64,000 nucleotides of DNA from Pseudomonas sp. NC02 (GCF_002874965.1 NZ_CP025624.1:496001-560000), one strand, 5' to 3'. Shown: positions 34,044 to 43,430, numbered from the stretch's first letter. Notes: a model not told the origin generated them from the letters alone. Numbers and translations: made by a program.

Positions 34044-35849
34044 ATGACCGACTCCAGTCCGAGCGCAAGCCCTTCGAGCTTGAAAATATACTTCCGCCTG
34101 CTCAGCTACGTTAAGCCCTATGCCGGCTTGTTCGCGTTGAGTATCGTCGGCTTTCTGATTTTCGCTTCGACCCAGCCGATGCTGGGCTACATCCTCAAGT
34201 ACTTTGTCGATGGCCTGTCCAACCCTGAAGCGGTGTTGTTCCCCACGGTGCCTTTCCTGCGTGACCTGCAACTGCTGCAGGCCGTGCCGTTGCTGATCAT
34301 CCTGATCGCCGCGTGGCAGGGCCTCGGTTCGTTCCTGGGCAACTACCTGCTGGCCAAGGTTTCCCTGGGCCTGGTCCACGACCTGCGGGTGCAGTTGTTC
34401 AACAACCTGCTGACCCTGCCGAACCGCTATTTCGACAATCACAACTCCGGGCACCTGATCTCCCGCATCACCTTCAACGTGACCATGGTCACCGGTGCTG
34501 CGACCGATGCCATCAAGGTGGTGATTCGCGAAGGCATGACGGTGATCTTCCTGTTCGCCTCGCTGCTGTTCATGAACTGGCGGCTGACCCTGGTGATGAT
34601 CGCCATCCTGCCGTTGATTGCCGTGATGGTCAGCACCGCAAGCAAGAAATTCCGCAAGCAGAGCAAGAAGATCCAGGTTGCGATGGGTGACGTCACCCAC
34701 GTTGCCTCGGAAACCATCCAGGGCTACCGCGTGGTGCGCAGCTTCGGCGGTGAGGTGTATGAGCAGAAGCGCTTCCTCAAGGCGAGCCTGAGCAACACCA
34801 ACAAGCAACTGCGCATGACCCGCACCGGCGCGATCTATACGCCGGCGCTGCAACTGGTGATCTACAGCGCCATGGCAGTGTTGATGTTCCTGGTCCTGTA
34901 CCTTCGCGGTGATGCGTCGGCGGGTGACATGGTGGCCTACATCACGTTGGCCGGCCTGTTGCCCAAGCCGATCCGCCAGCTGTCCGAAGTCAGCTCGACC
35001 ATCCAGAAAGGCGTGGCCGGTGCCGAAAGTATTTTCGAGCAGTTGGACGAAGACGTGGAAATCGATCGCGGCACCATCGAGCGCGACAAGGTCAGCGGCC
35101 GCCTGGAAGTGCGCAACCTGAACTTCACCTACCCGGGCACCGAGCGCCATGTGCTCAAGGACATCACCTTTACCGCAGAGCCCGGGCAGATGGTTGCCCT
35201 GGTGGGGCGTTCGGGTAGCGGCAAGTCGACACTGGCCAGCCTGATCCCGCGTTTCTACCACCATGAGAGCGGTGAGATCCTGCTCGACGGCGTGGAAATC
35301 GAAGACTATCGCCTGCTCAACCTGCGTCGGCACATCGCCCAGGTGACCCAGCACGTGACCCTGTTCAGCGACACGGTGACCAACAACATCGCCTACGGTG
35401 ACCTGGCCGGCGCACCGCGGGCCGATGTCGAGGCGGCAGCGGCCGATGCCTATGCCAAAGACTTCATCGACCAGTTGCCCAAGGGCTTCGACACCCAGGT
35501 CGGCGAAAACGGCGTGCTGCTGTCCGGCGGCCAGCGCCAGCGCCTGGCAATCGCCCGGGCCTTGCTCAAGAACGCGCCATTGCTGATCCTCGACGAGGCC
35601 ACCTCGGCGCTGGACACTGAATCGGAGCGCCATATCCAGGCCGCCCTGGACAAGGTCATGCAAGGCCGCACGACCCTGGTGATCGCTCACCGCCTGTCGA
35701 CCATCGAGAAAGCCGACCTGATCCTGGTGATGGACGATGGCCGGATAGTCGAGCGCGGTACCCACGGCGAATTGCTGGCGCAAAACGGTTACTACGCCCG
35801 CCTGCATGCCATGGGCCTGGACGCGCCGATCCCGGCCGACATCACCTGA
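34044..35849 (+). CDS. msbA: Lipid A-core flippase MsbA
   Basis: MsbA is the ABC exporter that flips lipid A-core from the cytoplasmic to the periplasmic leaflet of the inner membrane. The 601-residue half-transporter has six membrane helices in the first 330 residues. It has a Walker A motif GRSGSGKST near 388, the signature LSGGQRQR near 492 and Walker B LLILDEATSALD. It functions as a homodimer. It lies upstream of hldE, as in P. aeruginosa (PA4997-PA4996), separated by a REP pair. Confidence 0.96.
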   Translation: MTDSSPSASPSSLKIYFRLLSYVKPYAGLFALSIVGFLIFASTQPMLGYILKYFVDGLSNPEAVLFPTVPFLRDLQLLQAVPLLIILIAAWQGLGSFLGNYLLAKVSLGLVHDLRVQLFNNLLTLPNRYFDNHNSGHLISRITFNVTMVTGAATDAIKVVIREGMTVIFLFASLLFMNWRLTLVMIAILPLIAVMVSTASKKFRKQSKKIQVAMGDVTHVASETIQGYRVVRSFGGEVYEQKRFLKASLSNTNKQLRMTRTGAIYTPALQLVIYSAMAVLMFLVLYLRGDASAGDMVAYITLAGLLPKPIRQLSEVSSTIQKGVAGAESIFEQLDEDVEIDRGTIERDKVSGRLEVRNLNFTYPGTERHVLKDITFTAEPGQMVALVGRSGSGKSTLASLIPRFYHHESGEILLDGVEIEDYRLLNLRRHIAQVTQHVTLFSDTVTNNIAYGDLAGAPRADVEAAAADAYAKDFIDQLPKGFDTQVGENGVLLSGGQRQRLAIARALLKNAPLLILDEATSALDTESERHIQAALDKVMQGRTTLVIAHRLSTIEKADLILVMDDGRIVERGTHGELLAQNGYYARLHAMGLDAPIPADIT

Positions 35850-35850
35850 T

Positions 35851-35940
35851 CTGCAGGAGCCGGCTTGCCGGCGATGGCCACCGCGGTTGCACTGAAAAAC
35901 CGCGGTGGCCGCATCGCCGGCAAGCCGGCTCCTACATTGC
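35851..35940. repeat. REP pair (REPIN), AGGAGCCGGCTTGCCGG type
   Basis: Two inverted arms (35855-35888 and 35897-35932) starting AGGAGCCGGCTTGCCGGC form a near-perfect hairpin of about 80 nt with a short loop. It lies between msbA and hldE, both on the plus strand. This arm type differs from the GTGGGAGCGGG type elsewhere in the window. Confidence 0.88.
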
Positions 35941-35960
35941 ACAAGCCTTTGACAACCCTG

Positions 35961-35969
35961 TGGTAATAT
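35961..35969 (+). promoter_or_regulatory. Extended -10 promoter of hldE
   Basis: TGG followed by TAATAT gives an extended -10 (TGN-TAATAT) with a GC-rich discriminator, about 35 bp before the hldE start. This suggests that hldE has its own promoter despite following msbA. Confidence 0.5.
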
Positions 35970-36003
35970 CGCGCCCCTGTTCATTTTGTATGTGGGTTGC
36001 TCC

Positions 36004-37425
36004 ATGAAGTTGTCCATGCCGCGATTCGATCAAGCCCCTGTCTTGGTGGTCGGCGATGTCATGCTCGACCGTTACTGGCATGGCGGTACCTCACGGATTT
36101 CCCCTGAGGCACCGGTACCGGTAGTCAAGGTCGAGCAAATCGAAGACCGTCCAGGTGGCGCTGCCAACGTTGCCCTCAATATTGCCGCCCTCGGCGCCCC
36201 GGCATCCCTCGTGGGTGTGACCGGCGACGACGAGGCTGCCGACAGCCTGGCCAACAGCCTGAAGGGTGCGGGTGTGCGTGCGCTGTTCCAGCGCATTCCC
36301 CACCAGCCGACCATCGTCAAGCTGCGGGTGATGAGCCGGCACCAGCAATTGCTGCGTATCGATTTTGAAGAACCCTTCGCCACCGACGCCCTGGTGCTCA
36401 GCGCCCAGGTCGACGAGATGCTCGAAGGCATCAAGGTGCTGGTGCTGTCCGACTACGGGAAAGGCGCCTTGAAAAACCATCAGGTACTGATCCAGGCCGC
36501 CAAGGCCCGGGGCATTCCGGTGCTGGCAGATCCCAAGGGTAAGGACTTCTCGATTTATCGGGGCGCCAGCCTGATCACGCCGAACCTCAGCGAATTTGAA
36601 ACCATCGTCGGCGGTTGTGTCGATGAGCACGAGCTGGTGACCAAGGGTGCCCAACTCATGGCCGACCTCGACCTGGGTGCCTTGCTGGTGACCCGTGGCG
36701 AACACGGCATGACCTTGCTGCGTCCTGATCACCCGGCCATGCACCTGCCGGCGCGGGCCCGTGAAGTGTTCGACGTGACCGGTGCCGGTGACACCGTGAT
36801 TTCCACCCTGGCCGCGGCAATTGCGGCGGGCGAGGAACTTCCCCATGCGGTGGCCCTGGCCAACCTGGCAGCAGGTATCGTGGTCGGCAAGCTCGGTACG
36901 GCGGCCATCAGTGCCCCTGAGCTGCGCCGCGCCATCCAGCGATCCGAAGGCTCGGAGCGCGGTGTGTTGAGCCTTGAGCAACTGTTGCTGGCGATTGACG
37001 ATGCCCGTGCCCATAACGAGAGCATTGTCTTCACCAACGGTTGCTTCGACATCCTCCACGCCGGTCACGTGACCTACCTGGAGCAGGCGCGGGCCCAGGG
37101 CGATCGCTTGATCGTGGCAGTCAACGATGATGCGTCGGTCAGCCGCCTCAAGGGGCCAGGCCGGCCGATCAACAGTGTCGACCGTCGCATGGCGGTGCTG
37201 GCAGGTTTGGGTGCGGTGGACTGGGTGATCAGCTTTGCCGAGGCGACCCCGGAAAACCTGCTGGCCCAGGTCAAGCCGGACGTGCTGGTCAAGGGCGGTG
37301 ATTATTCCGTCGACCAGGTGGTGGGTGCCGATATCGTCAGTGCCTACGGTGGCAAGGTCAAAGTGCTGGGGTTGGTGGAAAACAGCTCGACCACGGCGAT
37401 TGTCGAGAAGATCCGCAATAACTGA
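36004..37425 (+). CDS. hldE: Bifunctional heptose-7-P kinase / heptose-1-P adenylyltransferase
   Basis: HldE (RfaE) catalyses two steps to ADP-heptose, the donor for WaaC and WaaF in this window. The 473-residue protein has an N-terminal ribokinase-fold kinase, with VLVVGDVMLDRYWHG and the catalytic TGAGDTVISTLAAA (the DTGAGD-type loop, here VTGAGD). The C-terminal nucleotidyltransferase starts near residue 340, with TNGCFDILHAGHVTYL. It is full length. I chose the ATG at 36004 (MKLSMPRFD), the conserved N-terminus; the frame is open six codons further. Confidence 0.95.
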   Translation: MKLSMPRFDQAPVLVVGDVMLDRYWHGGTSRISPEAPVPVVKVEQIEDRPGGAANVALNIAALGAPASLVGVTGDDEAADSLANSLKGAGVRALFQRIPHQPTIVKLRVMSRHQQLLRIDFEEPFATDALVLSAQVDEMLEGIKVLVLSDYGKGALKNHQVLIQAAKARGIPVLADPKGKDFSIYRGASLITPNLSEFETIVGGCVDEHELVTKGAQLMADLDLGALLVTRGEHGMTLLRPDHPAMHLPARAREVFDVTGAGDTVISTLAAAIAAGEELPHAVALANLAAGIVVGKLGTAAISAPELRRAIQRSEGSERGVLSLEQLLLAIDDARAHNESIVFTNGCFDILHAGHVTYLEQARAQGDRLIVAVNDDASVSRLKGPGRPINSVDRRMAVLAGLGAVDWVISFAEATPENLLAQVKPDVLVKGGDYSVDQVVGADIVSAYGGKVKVLGLVENSSTTAIVEKIRNN

Positions 37426-37443
37426 TGGTGGGAGCGGGTTCGT

Positions 37444-37531
37444 GTGGGAGCGGGCTTGCTCGCGAAAGCGGTGGGTCAGCTGGCAGATGCAGTGACTGAT
37501 ACACCGCCTTCGCGAGCAAGCCCGCTCCCAC
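37444..37531. repeat. REPIN, 88 bp, GTGGGAGCGGGCTTGCTC type (copy 1)
   Basis: Two perfect 23-bp inverted arms (37444-37466 and 37509-37531) are separated by 42 bp. A partial extra arm (GTGGGAGCGGG, 37430-37440) precedes it. It lies between the convergent hldE and Nudix-like genes. The same 88-bp structure recurs at 43431 and 59069. Confidence 0.92.
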
Positions 37532-37558
37532 ATTTGACTGCCGCGACCTGACGTCCGG

Positions 37559-38527
37559 TTACCGGTTGGCTTTTTTCTTCGGCACGATCTTGCGCAAGAT
37601 CTGCCGCGCCTTACCCGTCAAGCGCTTCAATTTCGATTCTTTCTCCGGTGCACTCAGCCCTTGCTGGCGCAGCCAGTCCTTCCAGCGGATCCGCTCATCC
37701 CGCACGATCCAGCCTTCCTGCTGGGCAAAGCTTTCAGCCAGATACAACCCTCGCGTACTCGCCGGATACAGCTGATCCTTCTTCAAGGTATACAGCTCCG
37801 CACACGGCTGCCCGTCCTTCAGCGGCATCAGGTACAGGTCCGGGCGCTGGCGGTCCAGGCGGGCGACCAATTGGTCGCCCTCCAGGCGCTCGTCCACATG
37901 AAACAGGCTCAGGGACTTCGCCTCCTTGGGCACTTCCAGGCGCAAGTCATAAATCAACTGCAGCGAAGCCGTGGGCAGGTGCACGTAGGCGCGTGGCCGT
38001 TCAATCAATTGCATGGTGGCGCATCGCACCGGGCGCGCGGCCCCGGACAGCGGTGAGAGACGGAACGGCAACGCTTCGCGGTAGTGCAGGGCCGACGAGT
38101 AGGGCGCCGGCAGCCAGGTGTCATTGAAACGACCGCCCAGCCAGCCTTCCGGGGTTTCCAGCAGGCATTCCTCGGCGATTTCCTGGATGGCGGTGTGCAG
38201 TGGCAGGTTCAGTTCGTGGGCCGGCACATAGCCGGAGATCAGCTTGAGCACGACGTCGCCACGGTCTTGTCGGCGCTGGCGCACCAGCACCCAGTAATCG
38301 CGGTTCTGCCAGTGCAGCGTCAGGCGCACCGAGACCCCAAGGTTGGCCAACTCCAGCACGAAACGCTCGGTGTCTTTCACCTCCACCGGCTTGCGCCGTT
38401 GCAGGGTCTGGGCGAAGTTGAGCGGCATGCCGACGCTCTGGTAGCTCAAGCCTTCGGGGGTTGCTTCGACGTGCAGCGGCAGTGTCTTGAAGTTGCTGGG
38501 GTTCTTTCTTATGAGCGTTCGCGGCAT
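37559..38527 (-). CDS. Conserved Pseudomonas protein with a Nudix-like box
   Basis: I do not recognise an assigned function for this 322-residue protein, which fits P. aeruginosa PA4993 by position. The stretch LHTAIQEIAEECLLETPEGW (about 131-150) resembles the helix of a Nudix box (RE-x2-EE-x-G pattern with changes). A hydrolase fold is therefore possible. The C-terminus is strongly basic (about the last 35 residues), suggesting nucleic-acid or phospholipid contact. There is no signal peptide or membrane helix. The start at 38527 has AGGAG six bases before it; the open frame extends 14 codons more. It is last in an operon with the aldo/keto reductase and FAD oxidoreductase. Confidence 0.75.
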   Translation of the reverse strand: MPRTLIRKNPSNFKTLPLHVEATPEGLSYQSVGMPLNFAQTLQRRKPVEVKDTERFVLELANLGVSVRLTLHWQNRDYWVLVRQRRQDRGDVVLKLISGYVPAHELNLPLHTAIQEIAEECLLETPEGWLGGRFNDTWLPAPYSSALHYREALPFRLSPLSGAARPVRCATMQLIERPRAYVHLPTASLQLIYDLRLEVPKEAKSLSLFHVDERLEGDQLVARLDRQRPDLYLMPLKDGQPCAELYTLKKDQLYPASTRGLYLAESFAQQEGWIVRDERIRWKDWLRQQGLSAPEKESKLKRLTGKARQILRKIVPKKKANR

Positions 38528-38568
38528 GTCGGCTCCTTCTTGCGTCGGGGTCGGCCGCGTCGGCGGCA

Positions 38569-39381
38569 TCAGAGTTGGCGAATGACCTTGGCAGCGGTCG
38601 CCACGTTGTGGGCGAGGTGCAGCGGATTAATGGTCCCGACAATAGCACTGGCAACGCCAGTTTGCGCAAACAACAGCATGAAACTGGCGTGAATTGGATC
38701 CACTCCGGATTCCAGGCAGACATGGCCACTGGCTAGTGCCTTTTTCACCAGGATGCCCTTGCCGTGTGCGGCGGCATAATCAATGACGGCTTTCTCGGCC
38801 TGTTCGTTCAAATTGTAGGTGACCATGGCGCAATCACCTTGTTCCAGAGCCTTTACACCGCCCTCGACGGTTTTGCCGGAGAAGCCGAAACCACGGATCT
38901 TGCCCTCGCGCTTGAGGTCTTCCAGGGTCTGGTAAACCTCGCAATCATTGAGGATATGCAGGTCGTTGCCGTCGGAGTGCACCAGCACCAGATCGATAAA
39001 ATCCGTTTCCAGTCGTTTCAGGCTGCGCTCCACCGAAAGCCGGGTGTGGGCTGCGCTGAAGTCGTGATGGGATACGCCTTCGGCAAATTCTTCGCCCACC
39101 TTGCTGACAATTACCCATTCCTGGCGCTGGCCGCGCAACAGCGGGCCCAGGCGTTCTTCGCTGCGGCCATAGGCGGGCGCAGTGTCGATCAGGTTGATGC
39201 CCAATTGCCGGGCCTGGCGTAACAGCATCCGCGCCGCATCGTCATCGGGAATCTGGAAGCCACTGGGGTATTTCACGCCTTGGTCGCGGCCCAGCTTGAC
39301 GGTGCCCAGGCCCAGCGGCGAGACCAGCAGGCCGGTGCTGCCCAGTGGGCGGTGGAGGTCGTGCAGAGTCGGCAGGGTCAT
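38569..39381 (-). CDS. Aldo/keto reductase
   Basis: This 270-residue NADPH-dependent oxidoreductase has the TIM-barrel AKR pattern. It carries LGLGTVKLG near the N-terminus, the catalytic Asp and Tyr in INLIDTAPAYGRSEERLG, the lysine in WVIVSKVG and the histidine in DLVLVHSDG. The C-terminal part ends the barrel with AIVGTINPLHLAHNV. Its start overlaps the stop of the FAD oxidoreductase gene by four bases, so the two are translated together and may act on the same substrate, which is unknown. Confidence 0.9.
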   Translation of the reverse strand: MTLPTLHDLHRPLGSTGLLVSPLGLGTVKLGRDQGVKYPSGFQIPDDDAARMLLRQARQLGINLIDTAPAYGRSEERLGPLLRGQRQEWVIVSKVGEEFAEGVSHHDFSAAHTRLSVERSLKRLETDFIDLVLVHSDGNDLHILNDCEVYQTLEDLKREGKIRGFGFSGKTVEGGVKALEQGDCAMVTYNLNEQAEKAVIDYAAAHGKGILVKKALASGHVCLESGVDPIHASFMLLFAQTGVASAIVGTINPLHLAHNVATAAKVIRQL

Positions 39382-40553
39382 GGCAGCAGTTGCTCCCAGG
39401 CAGGTTGGGCGATGGCGGGTTTCGGCAGCTCGGGCAGTTTTTCGGTAGTTCCGGGCTTGATGCCGTCACGTTCCAGTGCGTTGATCACTCGATCGGCGAA
39501 ATCCGGTGCCAATGCCAGCTTGGTCGGCCAGCCCACCAACAGGCGATCCTGTTCGGCGAGGAACGCGTTGTCCGGGCGGGTCAGGCCTGACTGCAATGGT
39601 TCGGCGCGGTCGACGCGCAAGGTGGCCCATTGGGTCTGGCTCATGTCGATCCAGGGCAGCAACTGCCCCAGCTCTTTTTGGGCGGTGGCGATCTGTTGCT
39701 CCGGGGTACGGGCCACACCTTCGGCTTCGGCGATATCGCCGCCCAGGTACCACACCCAATTGCCGTCGGCGGCGGGATGCGTGGTCACGGTGATGCGCGG
39801 CTTGGTGCCGCCCCCCAGGCAGTGGGCGTACAGCGGCTTCAGGCCGGGGCCCTTGGCGATGATCATGTGCAGAGGTCGGCGTTGCATGGCGGGCTGGCTC
39901 AGGCCCAGGGCGCCGAGCAGGTCAGCGGTGCCGCCGCCGGCGCTGACGACGATACGCTGGGCGCGGATCTCACGGCCATCGACCTTCAGGCCGACCAGTG
40001 TGCCTTGTTCCAGCAAGGGTTCGATCTGTTTACCCGCGAGCAAACCGTCGCCGGCCAGTTGGGCCAGGCGTTCGATAAGGCTTGGGACGTCGATCACCAG
40101 TTCGGCCAGGCGATAGACCTTGCCCTTGAAGCGGCGATCTTGCAGGGCCGGTGGCAGGTCATCGCCCTTCACTTGATCCACGCGGCCACGCACGGCCTTG
40201 CTCGCGAAGAAACTGGTGAGGTTGCCGGCGATGGTGCCCGGCGACCACAAATAGTGGGCTTCGGACAGCAGGCGCACACCGGAGAGATCCAGTTCACCGT
40301 TGCCCGCCAGGGCTTCGCGCCAGCGGCGGGGCATGTCGGCGATGGCTTCGGAGGCACCGGTCAGGGCGCCGTGCAGTGCATATTTGGCGCCGCCGTGGAT
40401 GATCCCCTGGGACTTCACGCTTTGCCCGCCACCGAGGGTGGCGCTTTCCACCAATACCGTGGAAAAGCCCTGGCGGCGCAGGCGCGCATTGAGCCAGAGG
40501 CCGGCAACCCCGGCGCCGACAATCAGAACGTCGGTGGAAATAACGGATGGCAT
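39378..40553 (-). CDS. FAD-dependent oxidoreductase (DAO family)
   Basis: This 391-residue protein of the D-amino-acid oxidase/glycerol-3-phosphate dehydrogenase family has an N-terminal dinucleotide-binding motif (DVLIVGAGVAGLWLNARLRRQG). It continues with GGGQSVKSQGIIHGGAKYAL and a C-terminal DRAEPLQSGLTRPDNAFLAEQ segment. The substrate is unknown. It is the first gene of a three-gene minus-strand operon (oxidoreductase, AKR, Nudix-like). The equivalent in P. aeruginosa is PA4991. Confidence 0.87.
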   Translation of the reverse strand: MPSVISTDVLIVGAGVAGLWLNARLRRQGFSTVLVESATLGGGQSVKSQGIIHGGAKYALHGALTGASEAIADMPRRWREALAGNGELDLSGVRLLSEAHYLWSPGTIAGNLTSFFASKAVRGRVDQVKGDDLPPALQDRRFKGKVYRLAELVIDVPSLIERLAQLAGDGLLAGKQIEPLLEQGTLVGLKVDGREIRAQRIVVSAGGGTADLLGALGLSQPAMQRRPLHMIIAKGPGLKPLYAHCLGGGTKPRITVTTHPAADGNWVWYLGGDIAEAEGVARTPEQQIATAQKELGQLLPWIDMSQTQWATLRVDRAEPLQSGLTRPDNAFLAEQDRLLVGWPTKLALAPDFADRVINALERDGIKPGTTEKLPELPKPAIAQPAWEQLLP

Positions 40554-40706
40554 GCAGCGACCTCAGTGTTCAAGACAGGCTGCGCAGTATACAGGCTCAT
40601 GAAGTGAATCTTCGCCCCAACGCTCCCTGATGACAGACGCACCGCAGGAGCTGTCGAGTGGAACGAGGCTGCGAGTTTCGGCCTCAATTGAATCTCACGT
40701 GAACGC

Positions 40707-41042
40707 TCAGTGCCCGGCCGTTTTCGAGAACAACTGAATCACCACCACGCCCAGCACAATCAGGCCCATGCCCAGCATCGCCGGGATATCCAGTTTCTGC
40801 CCGTAGATAAACAGCGCGGCGATGCTGACCATCACGATGCCCATCCCGGCCCACACTGCATACGCGACACCCACCGGCACGGTGCGCACCACCAGCGTGA
40901 GCATCCAGAAGGCCACGCCGTAGCCGACGATCACCAGCAACAACGGGATTGGCGTGCTGAAACCCTTGATCGCTTTCATGGAAACGGTGGCGATCACTTC
41001 CGAGCAGATGGCAATGGCCAGGTAATAGTAGGCGGCGTTCAT
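40707..41042 (-). CDS. Small multidrug resistance (EmrE-type) transporter
   Basis: This 111-residue four-helix drug/proton antiporter of the inner membrane carries the essential membrane glutamate E15 in AIAICSEVIATVSMK. The family motif WAGMGIVMVSIAALFIYGQ is also present. SMR proteins work as antiparallel dimers and export quaternary cations. The ATG at 41042 has GAGG eight bases before it; the nine extra upstream codons are rejected. It is divergent from the LysR gene, whose product may control it. Confidence 0.92.
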   Translation of the reverse strand: MNAAYYYLAIAICSEVIATVSMKAIKGFSTPIPLLLVIVGYGVAFWMLTLVVRTVPVGVAYAVWAGMGIVMVSIAALFIYGQKLDIPAMLGMGLIVLGVVVIQLFSKTAGH

Positions 41043-41073
41043 GGGTAAATCCTCGGTACAGGGGTTCAACCGC

Positions 41074-41149
41074 AGGAGCGAGCCTGCTCGCGAAAATCGT
41101 CAACGATAACGCAGCGTTCTCAGGTTTTTCGCGAGCAAGCTCGCTCCTA
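41074..41149. repeat. REP pair, AGGAGCGAGC-type, in a divergent promoter gap
   Basis: Inverted arms AGGAGCGAGCCTGCTCGCG (41074-41096) and its imperfect complement (41126-41149) are separated by about 30 bp. Unlike most REP pairs here it lies between divergent genes (SMR pump and LysR regulator), so it is inside a promoter region. Confidence 0.85.
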
Positions 41150-41223
41150 CAAAGGTTGGCATTTTAGAGACTTGTCAGATGCGGTAAAGTCATTACCTAT
41201 CCGAATTGAAGATGGGTTGAGCC

Positions 41224-42114
41224 ATGAGCGTGCAGTGGAGTCTTGAGCAAATGCGCCTGTTTGTCAGCGTCGCCGAGCAGCGTTCATTTTCGGCGGTGGC
41301 GCGGGACCAGCGTCGGGCGCAATCGGCGGTCAGCAATGGGATTGCCCTGTTGGAGGCGGACCTGGGCGTATCCCTGTTTGACCGCAGCAGCGGCCGCCAG
41401 CCCCGTTTGACCGAGGCGGGCACGGCACTGCTCGAGGAGGCGCGGGAAGTCTTGCGCCAGTGCGAGCGCCTGAATGGCCGTGCCTTGTCATTGATGCGCG
41501 GTGAGGAGGCGCGCCTGCGCCTGGCCCAGGATGAAGCCATGCTCTATCAGCCGGTGCTCGATAGCCTCGAAGCGCTGGCGGGAAAATTTCCCAGCCTGGA
41601 AGTGCAGTTGTCCAGCGCCGCCCAAGGCGATGTCGCGCGCAAGCTGGTGGAGCGCAAGGCGGATCTGGGCCTGCTGTTCTATCACGATCAGATCCCCGAA
41701 GCGTTGGAGCGCCGCGTGCTGGGCAGTGTGGAGATGGTGACCGTGTGCGGTATCGGGCATCCCATGGCTAAGGAACAGTTCGTGGATTGCCAGCGCCTGG
41801 CGCAGTTTCGCCAATTGCTGATGGCGACCCAGACCAGTGTGTATCCCGGCAGCGAGGCCGCCAGCCCGCAAGTGTGGCGGGCTGACAGTTTCTACGTGCT
41901 GGCCGAATGGCTTGCGCGCGGCCTGGGTTGGGCCTGGTTGCCGCGGCATGTGGTGCAGTATCCGGCCTATCAGAACCAGATGGTCGAACTGAACAGCGAA
42001 TGGACCCCGCCGGCGCTGGTGGTGGAGCTGGTCTGGCGCCGCGACGAGCCCCTCGGCCCGGCCGCGCGTTTCCTCGCCGAACGTTTTGCCGAGTGCTTGC
42101 AGGCGATCGACTGA
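41224..42114 (+). CDS. LysR-family transcriptional regulator
   Basis: This 296-residue LysR-type regulator has an N-terminal winged helix-turn-helix (about 1-62, with LRLFVSVAEQRSFSAVARDQ-like spacing, AQSAVSNGIALLEADLGVSLFDR). A substrate-binding domain covers about 90-296. The inducer is unknown. It sits between the divergent SMR gene and waaA, as PA4989 does in P. aeruginosa. It ends 23 bp before waaA, so the two could share a transcript. Confidence 0.92.
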   Translation: MSVQWSLEQMRLFVSVAEQRSFSAVARDQRRAQSAVSNGIALLEADLGVSLFDRSSGRQPRLTEAGTALLEEAREVLRQCERLNGRALSLMRGEEARLRLAQDEAMLYQPVLDSLEALAGKFPSLEVQLSSAAQGDVARKLVERKADLGLLFYHDQIPEALERRVLGSVEMVTVCGIGHPMAKEQFVDCQRLAQFRQLLMATQTSVYPGSEAASPQVWRADSFYVLAEWLARGLGWAWLPRHVVQYPAYQNQMVELNSEWTPPALVVELVWRRDEPLGPAARFLAERFAECLQAID

Positions 42115-42137
42115 AAAAGCCGATAAACTCCGCCGCC

Positions 42138-43415
42138 ATGAATAGAACTCTCTACAGCTGTCTGTTTTACCTGGCGCTGCCGTTGGTGGCTTTACGTCTG
42201 TGGCTGCGAGCCCGCAAAGCGCCTGCTTACGCGAAGCGCGTGGGAGAACGCTTCTCCTGGGGCTTGCCGGTGATGCAACCCGGCGGGATCTGGGTGCATG
42301 CGGTGTCGGTGGGCGAAAGCATCGCCGCTGCGCCGATGATTCGCGGGCTGCTGGAACGTTATCCACAGCTGCCGATCACCGTCACCTGCATGACGCCCAC
42401 CGGTTCCGAGCGCATCCAGGCATTGTTCGCCAACGAACCGCGCATCCAGCACTGCTACCTGCCGTACGATTTGCCCTGTGCGGCCAAGCGGTTTCTCGAT
42501 CGTGTGCAGCCGAAACTGGCGGTGATCATGGAGACCGAGCTGTGGCCCAACCATATTCATCAGTGCGCCAAGCGCGGGATCCCCGTGGCATTGGCCAACG
42601 CGCGGCTGTCGGCTCGCTCGGCCAAGGGCTACGGGCGTTTCGCCAGGCTGACCGCGCCGATGCTGGCGGAAATGAGCCTGTTCGCCGTCCAGACCGAAAC
42701 CGAGGCCGAGCGTTTTCGCAGCCTGGGTGCACGGCCCGAGACTGTCGAAGTCACCGGCTCGATCAAGTTCGACCTGGCCATCGACCCGCAACTGCTGGCG
42801 CTCGCCGCCGCGTTGCGTGAACAGTGGCACGCCAGTGAACGCCCGGTGTGGATCGCCGCCAGCACCCACGAAGGCGAAGACGAAGTGGTGCTCGCTGCCC
42901 ATCGCCAGTTGCTTGCCAGTTATCCCAATGCGTTGCTGATCCTGGTGCCGCGCCATCAGGAGCGCTTCAACCCGATGTTCGAGCTGTGCCAGCAACAGGG
43001 TTTCGCCACGGTGCGTCGCTCCAGCGGCGAGGCGGTGACGGCGCAAACCTCGGTGCTGCTGGGCGACACCATGGGCGAGTTGCTGTTTCTGTATGCCCTG
43101 GCCGACAGCGCTTTTGTCGGCGGTAGCCTGGTTGCCACGGGCGGGCATAACCCGTTGGAGCCGGCGGCCTTGGCCAAGCCGGTGATCTGCGGGCCCCACG
43201 TGTTCAACTTCCTGGAAATCAGCGCAATGATGCGCGACGCCGGCGCGTTGCAGGAAGTGGACGATGCCGAGGGTTTGGCGGTGGCGGTGCAGCGTTTGTT
43301 CGAGCTGCCGCAGGACGCGCAGAAGATGGGGCAGGCGGGGCTGGCGGTGATGCGCGCCAATCAGGGGGCATTGAAGCGTTTGCTGGACGGATTGGGCAGA
43401 CTGCTTAACGTCTAA
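42138..43415 (+). CDS. waaA: 3-deoxy-D-manno-octulosonic acid transferase
   Basis: WaaA (KdtA) attaches Kdo residues to lipid IVA at the inner membrane, the step before WaaC. The 425-residue protein begins with a membrane anchor (MNRTLYSCLFYLALPLVALRLW). The acceptor half has GERFSWG and VHAVSVGES (catalytic Glu). VIMETELWPN and the C-terminal donor half with GSLVATGGHNPLEPA follow. The start at 42138 matches the conserved N-terminus; the frame open to 41907 lies inside the LysR gene. Confidence 0.95.
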   Translation: MNRTLYSCLFYLALPLVALRLWLRARKAPAYAKRVGERFSWGLPVMQPGGIWVHAVSVGESIAAAPMIRGLLERYPQLPITVTCMTPTGSERIQALFANEPRIQHCYLPYDLPCAAKRFLDRVQPKLAVIMETELWPNHIHQCAKRGIPVALANARLSARSAKGYGRFARLTAPMLAEMSLFAVQTETEAERFRSLGARPETVEVTGSIKFDLAIDPQLLALAAALREQWHASERPVWIAASTHEGEDEVVLAAHRQLLASYPNALLILVPRHQERFNPMFELCQQQGFATVRRSSGEAVTAQTSVLLGDTMGELLFLYALADSAFVGGSLVATGGHNPLEPAALAKPVICGPHVFNFLEISAMMRDAGALQEVDDAEGLAVAVQRLFELPQDAQKMGQAGLAVMRANQGALKRLLDGLGRLLNV

Positions 43416-43430
43416 CAACACAAATCAAAT

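Noticed and set aside
35949..35969. TTGACA at 35949 as the -35 of the hldE promoter
   Set aside because: Only nine bases separate it from TAATAT, too short for sigma-70. The extended -10 explains the site better.
34026..36017. 663-codon open frame on the minus strand
   Set aside because: Antisense to msbA, His/Gln-rich, with no family features.
41907..42137. Upstream extension of waaA
   Set aside because: It lies inside the LysR gene in another frame; the conserved membrane anchor begins at 42138.
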